A stretch of 5,251 bases of DNA from Lentisphaerota bacterium (lineage in GTDB: Bacteria; Verrucomicrobiota; Kiritimatiellia; RFP12; UBA3636). This document shows, piece by piece, positions 4,929-5,251 of this stretch. How positions within the stretch are numbered: position 1 is the stretch's first letter; the number at the start of each line of letters is the position of its first letter. The notes under the pieces were generated by a model, which searched no databases, was not told the origin of the DNA, and was given only the letters and a program-made list of their open reading frames with translations. The stretch spans positions 1 through 5,251 of the forward strand of contig JAAZFF010000212.1 of the NCBI GenBank assembly GCA_012511845.1, in the 5' to 3' direction. The position numbers and the translations under genes were made by a program.

Positions 4929-5251
4929 CTATCTGACAAGTAGCATGGTTGCTGCGCCAAGTACTATGACTCTGCCACCGGATTCGGAATCGCTTACAAA
5001 TCCTTCGGTGAAGAGCGAGGAACCCTGAGCGTAGATTCCGGCAGGAACTGTCTCTCCATCGGCTTCCATCGACTGCACGGTCAGTGTCAGTCCGGCGACA
5101 TCGACAGTTGATTGTTCTTCGATGGAAAGGGATTCGATTTTGACGTTGTCGGTCAGCATAATGCGTCCGCATTTTTCTATTGAGAGCGATGCCTTTCTCA
5201 ACGAGGCGGGATCATCGGCATTCAGACCTGTTGCAGGGAACGGCGTTGTTA
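4929..5251 (-). CDS. C-terminal end of a large secreted beta-structure protein (5' part outside window)
   Basis: The frame is open from the right edge to TAG at 4929-4931, giving 106 residues. A shorter reading from a TTG at 5201 is possible but is unlikely to be the true start, because the frame continues unbroken upstream. The fragment is Ser/Thr/Gly/Val-rich with alternating hydrophobic residues: TDNVKIESLSIEEQSTVDVAG (33-53, a beta-helix-like rung), LTLTVQS (54-60), then ETVPAGIYAQGSSLF (66-80), GFVSDSESGGRVIVLG (83-98) and a short hydrophobic tail ending MLLVR. The pattern 'LTV ... VPAGxY ... FVS ... GGxVxVLG' is typical of the ends of autotransporter-repeat or beta-helix exported proteins in PVC-group bacteria, recalled from experience rather than a database match. 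Which passenger domain precedes it cannot be seen. It converges on the permease across the repeat cluster and is probably a separate unit. Confidence 0.75.
   Translation of the reverse strand, partial: TTPFPATGLNADDPASLRKASLSIEKCGRIMLTDNVKIESLSIEEQSTVDVAGLTLTVQSMEADGETVPAGIYAQGSSLFTEGFVSDSESGGRVIVLGAATMLLVR

Noticed and set aside
4550..4936. 128-residue plus-strand open frame with a Leu-Thr repeat
   Set aside because: It is built from the tandem repeat and two or three REP-like hairpins, has no domain signal, and its frame passes through palindromes.

Overview
The window looks like part of a carbohydrate-use region from a Gram-negative, glycan-degrading bacterium. A host in the PVC group (Lentisphaerota, Kiritimatiellota or Verrucomicrobiota) is my best guess, held with modest confidence. 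It rests on gene style only: a LacI-type regulator, large secreted beta-rich proteins, a secreted L-type-lectin-like protein, a beta-structure tail with a 'VPAGIY' motif, and a fucose-permease-like transporter. There is no rRNA or other marker gene to settle it.

Layout. Bases 1-2722 carry three genes on the minus strand, read right to left: a LacI-family regulator (2722-1721), a secreted L-type-lectin-like protein (1662-868) and the N-terminal 280 residues of a GH74-like beta-propeller protein that leaves the window at base 1 (842-1). The gaps are 58 and 25 bases, so they probably form one operon. The GH74-like gene was recovered by translating the minus strand from 842 to the window edge. 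Bases 2723-3115 are a divergent control region with short repeats and, next to the transporter, a leader rich in possible RNA structure. Bases 3116-4390 encode a 12-helix MFS permease of the fucose/FHS type on the plus strand. Bases 4391-4928 are non-coding and repeat-rich. Bases 4929-5251 hold the C-terminal end of a minus-strand secreted-type protein that begins outside the window.

Inferred logic: a surface propeller protein (possibly a xyloglucanase-like hydrolase) and a lectin-like protein bind or cut a glycan, the divergent permease imports the released sugar, and the LacI regulator senses it. The substrate cannot be read from the sequence.

The most interesting non-coding signal is a family of short hairpins between the permease and the right-hand gene (4518-4853, with a relic at 4891-4912). 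Four copies share an invariant CTCCGC loop, differ in their stems in a compensating way, and three have GTAG just 5' of the stem. These are the marks of REP elements, here in a mixed-orientation, BIME-like cluster beside a 9-base tandem repeat. No REP-associated transposase is in the window.
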